Shown here: piece after piece, positions 59,663-64,000 of the stretch | Position numbering within the stretch: the stretch's first letter is position 1 | Layout of the letters: every line of letters begins with the position of its first letter | Assembly: GCA_026686845.1 (NCBI GenBank) | Contig: JAIVEN010000024.1 | Coordinates: forward strand, 6,125,501 to 6,189,500 | Reading direction: 5' to 3' | From: Adenanthera pavonina | Lineage: Eukaryota; Streptophyta; Magnoliopsida; Fabales; Fabaceae | DNA length: 64,000 nucleotides | Position numbers and translations under genes: made by a program | The notes under the pieces: model-generated | The model's database searches: none | What the model was told of the DNA's origin: nothing | What the model saw: the letters and a program-made list of their open reading frames with translations, nothing else

Positions 59663-62027
59663 TGTAACACCTTACCTTTAAACTTTACTTGCTATGTATT
59701 AAACCTTATTTAAGTCTATTTAGACATGTTTAGAAGCTTAAATCATATACAGGATCAAAATAGAAATTTTTTATTTTTGGTGGTAGTGTTCATTTAGTAA
59801 TACCATTTTACTGACTGAATTATGAAAATTCACAATTTATTCTAAAAGAATCATAATGGAGTAATTAAAGTATTAAAAATAACTTAAAATCTTATCTCCA
59901 TGGGAAAAACAAGTAACAAAACTTTGAACATGCCATCTAGTATAGTAAATTCTATAAATTTTACTGTTCATTCAGTCATTCCCTTATTTTTCAGCTTTCT
60001 AGCACCAAATTTAAAAATACATAATGAATTGTATACTTATTCAATTTAGGTGCTCTTTGATTTTTTGTAAAGCTTATTTTGTCTACTTTCCATGTAGATA
60101 TAAGTTTATAGAATATGCCCTGTTCATCCAAAAAGAACTTACTTTGCTATGAGGGTGTAACATTTTCATTCTTGAAATTTGCAAAATAGATTCTATAACA
60201 TATTTACATCTACATTTCTTATTCCAAATCTATATCAAAACATCATGTGAAACTGAAAGAGACATTATAACTTCAAGATACAGATTTAAAAGGACACACA
60301 TAAATTTACACAAAGTTTCAAAATAAAAGATCATGGTTAAAAGAACTAATTTAGTCATTAACTTCTTCTTCCTTCCCTTGGTCCTTCTTAGAAGCCTTGC
60401 CATGACTTGTTCCTAAACATGTTAGTGATATGAAATGGTGAGATTCATAGAATCCTAGTAGCAATATCAATTTATGTATGCATGTTATCAGATATATCAT
60501 AAAATCATCATGTAATCATGTTAGAACATAAAGAGCCATATTATTTCATAAAAATGTCAACAGAGTTTCCCCTTGGAAAATAGATATCCCAGGGCCAAAT
60601 TTATATATTTTCAACCAAAATAGTCACCAATAATCACATTAACAATATGGCAAGTCATATAATGTCACAAGCTTTCTTAAACTTAAATACAACATTAAAC
60701 ATTCACTTAAACCACTAGTTCTTGGGGTTGCTTCGTAAAGTCTCTATTGAACCCTAAAAATTCATAGTCTATCTTTGGCCTTTTCATGAAATTAACCAAT
60801 ACCTATCTTCTGCTAAATGAACTATAAGGAATACATTTTTGGCATTGTTCTCATGAAATTCTCACTCCTTCCTTGACTTCCATACTAGTCTAAACTAACC
60901 CTTAAGGAGGAAGAAATGGATTTTCATGCAACTTGTGTCAAACTCTTACAAAACCTTACTTTCTTAACTAGATCATGATTTCCACCAAGTTTCTTGCATG
61001 AAAACTCATTCCCTTCACTCCCTTAAGTTTGGCCGAAACTTATTCTTGAGAAGGAGTAGAGAATAACTTCATAAAACCCCGCTAGACTACTTAGAAGACC
61101 TTGCTTGAAGACATAAAGAGGCTTATCTTACACTTGAACCTTGAAACTTCAAACTTTCCTCTTCCTTTTTCCTCTCTCTTTTTCACGCCACTCACTCTCT
61201 TTCTTGTGCAAAATTTTGAGGTCTCTTACTCTCTTATGCAACACTCTAAGTTAGCCAAGGAGGGGAAGAAAGTAAAAATCCTAAGTGACTAAATGACTTG
61301 CATAAAGTGGCTTTATACTTGTTAAATTTTTAGCACTTACTTCCTAGGGTTTTCTTCCATAAAATAATAAAGAATTCCAATTCTCAATATGCTGCATAGA
61401 ATCACGCCACCTAGAGGGGCTATGTGTCCAAAATACTACATATTTTTCCTGATTCAGATATATCCTGTCTCGGTTACTTTTACCTGGACTGTTAAAAGTA
61501 CTTTTTACAGTATTTTAATACCATTTATACTTTATTCCACACAGGAAATAAAATAGATTGAGATCTATATATAACTATATTATCCTGAACAGTCTTTATG
61601 TGGGGCCCACATACTCTTCTTTTTACTTTATTTACTTTTTGTGGGCCCACAGTAATACCTTTTTTCTTTGTACTACTCATTTTACAGAAGTCATCCATCT
61701 ATTTCTCTTCAAACTAATTCTTTTAAACTCAACATACTATCCCACTGGGTCCAATATATTATAAGTTACAGTTTAACTGTAATATTGCATATTTACAAAA
61801 ATACCCATAGAGGGAATAAATTGCACATTTTCTTCATGGACTAAATTGCAAATAATTTTTCATCGAAGGACTAAATTGCAAATTCGTACTTTTATACCCG
61901 TAGCCTGAAAAATGACCTTTGTACCCTTTTTTCTCATCCAAATCATGTATTTCAAGCTATTTATCATATTTCCATACTATAACACTATATTTTATACATA
62001 ATATCCAAAGAAATCAGAGATGTTACA
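59663..62027 (-). repeat. Solo LTR A4 (2.4 kb)
   Basis: TGTAACACCTTACCTTTAAAC to TCAGAGATGTTACA, flanked by TCTTA (59658-59662) and CCTTA (62028-62032), a near-perfect duplication. It shares blocks with A and E, such as CAGATATATCCTG followed by ACTTTTTACAGTA near 61450-61515, and holds the hairpin block at 60440-60456. The direction is inferred from element A. Confidence 0.82.
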
Positions 62028-62032
62028 CCTTA

Positions 62033-62398
62033 TGTCTCACTTGGTATACTTTTTGGAAAATATACTTTATAGGAAAATTATATATAATTTTCTTGTTTCC
62101 CTTTAATTCTTGGGAAATTCAAATTAACTTTTAGATGAAATAGATTATATTATATTGTTAAAGATAAAAATACCATTTCTAATTTGAAAAATGATTAAGA
62201 AGTTAGGAATATATTTGGAAAACAATTATAAAAAAAAAACTTAGGAAGTAGAACTTCCTTAGCTCTTAGTCGAGAAGTAGAACTTCCGAAAGTGAGGCTC
62301 AACTTCCCCAGAAGTTGAAAATTTTTTTGGAACTAACCAAATCGACTTCTCAAGAAGTTTAACTTCTGTCTTTTACTTCTCTCATACCAACTGACCCC
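62033..62398. mobile_element. MITE candidate (Tourist/PIF-like)
   Basis: The left end TGTCTCACTTGGTAT and the inverse of the right end, GGGGTCAGTTGGTAT, match at 11 of 15 positions, and TTA flanks both sides (62030-62032, 62399-62401). The inside has further inverted words around AGAAGTTGAA and ACTTCTC. 366 bp, no coding. TTA duplications suit PIF/Harbinger-type elements. Confidence 0.45.
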
Positions 62399-62401
62399 TT
62401 A

Positions 62402-63726
62402 ATTGTAGGGATAGATGCATTCCAAAATTGGAGGGGGCCAACAATATGTTTAATTTTGTATTTTTAATATTATCATAATTTTGTAAAGTAATTTTATAAC
62501 CTAAAAGAAATTATTAAATAAGAAATAATGTGTAATGATACAATTTTTTTTAAATAAAGTGAAATTATGTACTTAATATATTAATTCTAAAAATTATAAT
62601 ATATATATAGTTTATATTTGTAATACTAATCTAAGTAATAAATGGTAAATAATCATTATTGGATGGGTAAAAAAATGCTTAAAAGATGTAAAAACTAAAT
62701 TCCTAAAACTAGGACACATGAAGCCATAAATGGATTTAGAGGGGCCAAGGAGAGGCGCTTCACCCCACACTTGATATAAAGATCAATAATATGTTTAGAT
62801 TTTATATGTGTGGTGAAAGAAAAATGGTGAATTCATCCCTCATACCCCCATTAACTATCCAATCGCGTCACTGTCACCTAATGCTGAAAAGTGGTATATG
62901 ATAGATGGAGATATTTAAAGACTCAATGGAACATCTTTGGAGATAGACTCAATCTAATAAATTAAGAAATTACTTACTTAAGGCTTAAATTTGATTGAAA
63001 TTGTAAGAAGCTCATTCATTTGAAATTTTTTACCACCTAAACAATTTAGAATATTTCAACATGCTATCCAAGCAGGAATATCTTATAAGACACTAGATGA
63101 CACCAAATAAATATGGAAACTAATTGAAAAACGTCACTTTATGAAGGCTACAAGGAGAGTGATGTTTTTAGCACAAAATTTACCTAATTTATGATCTTCT
63201 TGAGTGCCAAGTGGTTATAAAGAACCTAAGACACTTGAAACTCTAATTTGGGTCCTTGGAAATATAACTAGGAACCCAACAAAGACTCAACAAATGGACT
63301 TTATTTAATTAGATCAAGTCTGCCCAAATAACACACCTAAATAAACCAAACAAAACAATAACACAATTAAGCCCAAATAATTACACAAGAAATTAAGTTC
63401 ATGAGCTATATGAATGACACCATGCAACAACCCTCAACATCTTGCCCTGAACTTAATCTCAAGCTAATGAGAAGCGTGGTCTTTGTATTGTGCAATGCTA
63501 GAGGAACTAGGACCGGAGGAATGATGAAATGAGAGAAGTTAGGAAGAATTGGGATAGAAGCTCCTATGTTATGTTTTGAAACAAGGGCATTGCAGCAAGC
63601 GAGATAGAGAATGATCAATATTCTCAAGCAGTAAGGTCTTGCGCTGTGGCGAACTTATTGTCCGCCATGGCGTCAGTCACCGATCTTGTTTAAATAACAA
63701 AGCGATCAGTTGGACGAAATGGAAAG
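62402..63726. other. Unassigned stretch
   Basis: No clear gene. Near 63080-63180 a plus frame reads LDDTKxIWKLIEKRHFMKAT, vaguely gag-like, too short to call. Confidence 0.35.
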
Positions 63727-64000
63727 TGTTAGTTTTACTGGCTTCCCAAGAGGGGGTGAATTGGGAAGTTCAAAATTTTTCTGCAAAAATGTGATAGATT
63801 AGTGATAGTAGAGATTTTGTAATAAAGTACAAAACAATATAGCTAATGCATGGTAAGAGAGGAAAGGACACAGAAATTTATCCTAGTTCAGTTTAACCAC
63901 TTGACCTACATCTAGTCCTCAAGTCACCACTTGAGATTTTCCACTATCTTGTAAAAATTCAGTAGGCCCCTTGCAATGTCATAGTACAAGCTGATGCTCT
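63727..64000 (-). repeat. Start of Sirevirus LTR S5, runs off the window
   Basis: TGTTAGTTTTACTGGCTTCC followed by AAGAGGGGGTGAATTGGGAAG, the inner (3') end of a Sirevirus LTR as at 4087 and 23104. Only the first 274 bp are visible. Confidence 0.88.

Overview
The window looks like heterochromatin-type, AT-rich DNA from a flowering plant, probably a eudicot with a large repeat-rich genome. I see no intact host gene. Almost everything recognisable is transposable-element sequence in several nested layers: Sirevirus-type Ty1/copia elements, a superfamily of very long TGTAACA...TGTTACA LTRs, a Cassandra-type TRIM with a 5S-like segment, a gag-only retroelement, a hAT transposase remnant and a LINE-like fragment. 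The only clear host-type protein trace is a broken papain-family cysteine protease.

Layout. 1-5811: 5' half of a young Sirevirus on the minus strand (S1): pol, gag, primer-binding site (PBS) and a 1.7 kb LTR whose U3 carries an array of AAATTCGAATTT and ATTCGTCTGTC motifs. 5812-18535: fragment of a long LTR (family B), then element A on the minus strand, with 3' LTR part 7425-8923, polypurine tract (PPT), about 5 kb of interior with no recognisable protein, PBS, and a 3.5 kb 5' LTR at 14994-18535. A complete Cassandra TRIM (9811-10744, target-site duplication TGTTG) sits inside A. 18536-19162: end of a second copia LTR (family D). 19819-22386: solo LTR B1 with target-site duplication ACTAC. 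23104-25825: 3' end of Sirevirus S2 (minus). 25826-38840: old, broken Sirevirus S3 (plus), its 3' LTR split by solo LTR A2 (34829-37787).

40023-41083: gag-only pseudogene (minus). About 41270-43763: LTR B4. 43920-53660: about 0.6 kb repeat units, disrupted by LTR E (44705-49255, itself containing a Sirevirus LTR scrap and LTR B3) and by solo LTR F (49375-52945, duplication CACTT), which contains solo LTR D (50801-52463) with a GGTTAT-N4-ATAACC array. 55562-56257: cysteine protease pseudogene. 57700-58370: zf-RVT (LINE-like) fragment. 58740-59540: hAT transposase C-terminus. 59663-62027: solo LTR A4. 62033-62398: MITE candidate. 63727-64000: start of another Sirevirus LTR.

How the parts fit. 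S1 still has open gag and pol frames, apart from a one-base frame discontinuity, and an undecayed CpG-containing U3 array; S2 is intermediate; S3 has many stops, a YVDD-to-YVND change and a 1.3 kb deletion of protease and integrase. S2 and S3 carry an extra ORF between pol and the 3' LTR. The most interesting non-gene signals are the two unrelated palindrome arrays in copia U3 regions, a hairpin preserved by an apparent compensatory change across the long-LTR superfamily, and the extra ORF with its motif-rich leader.
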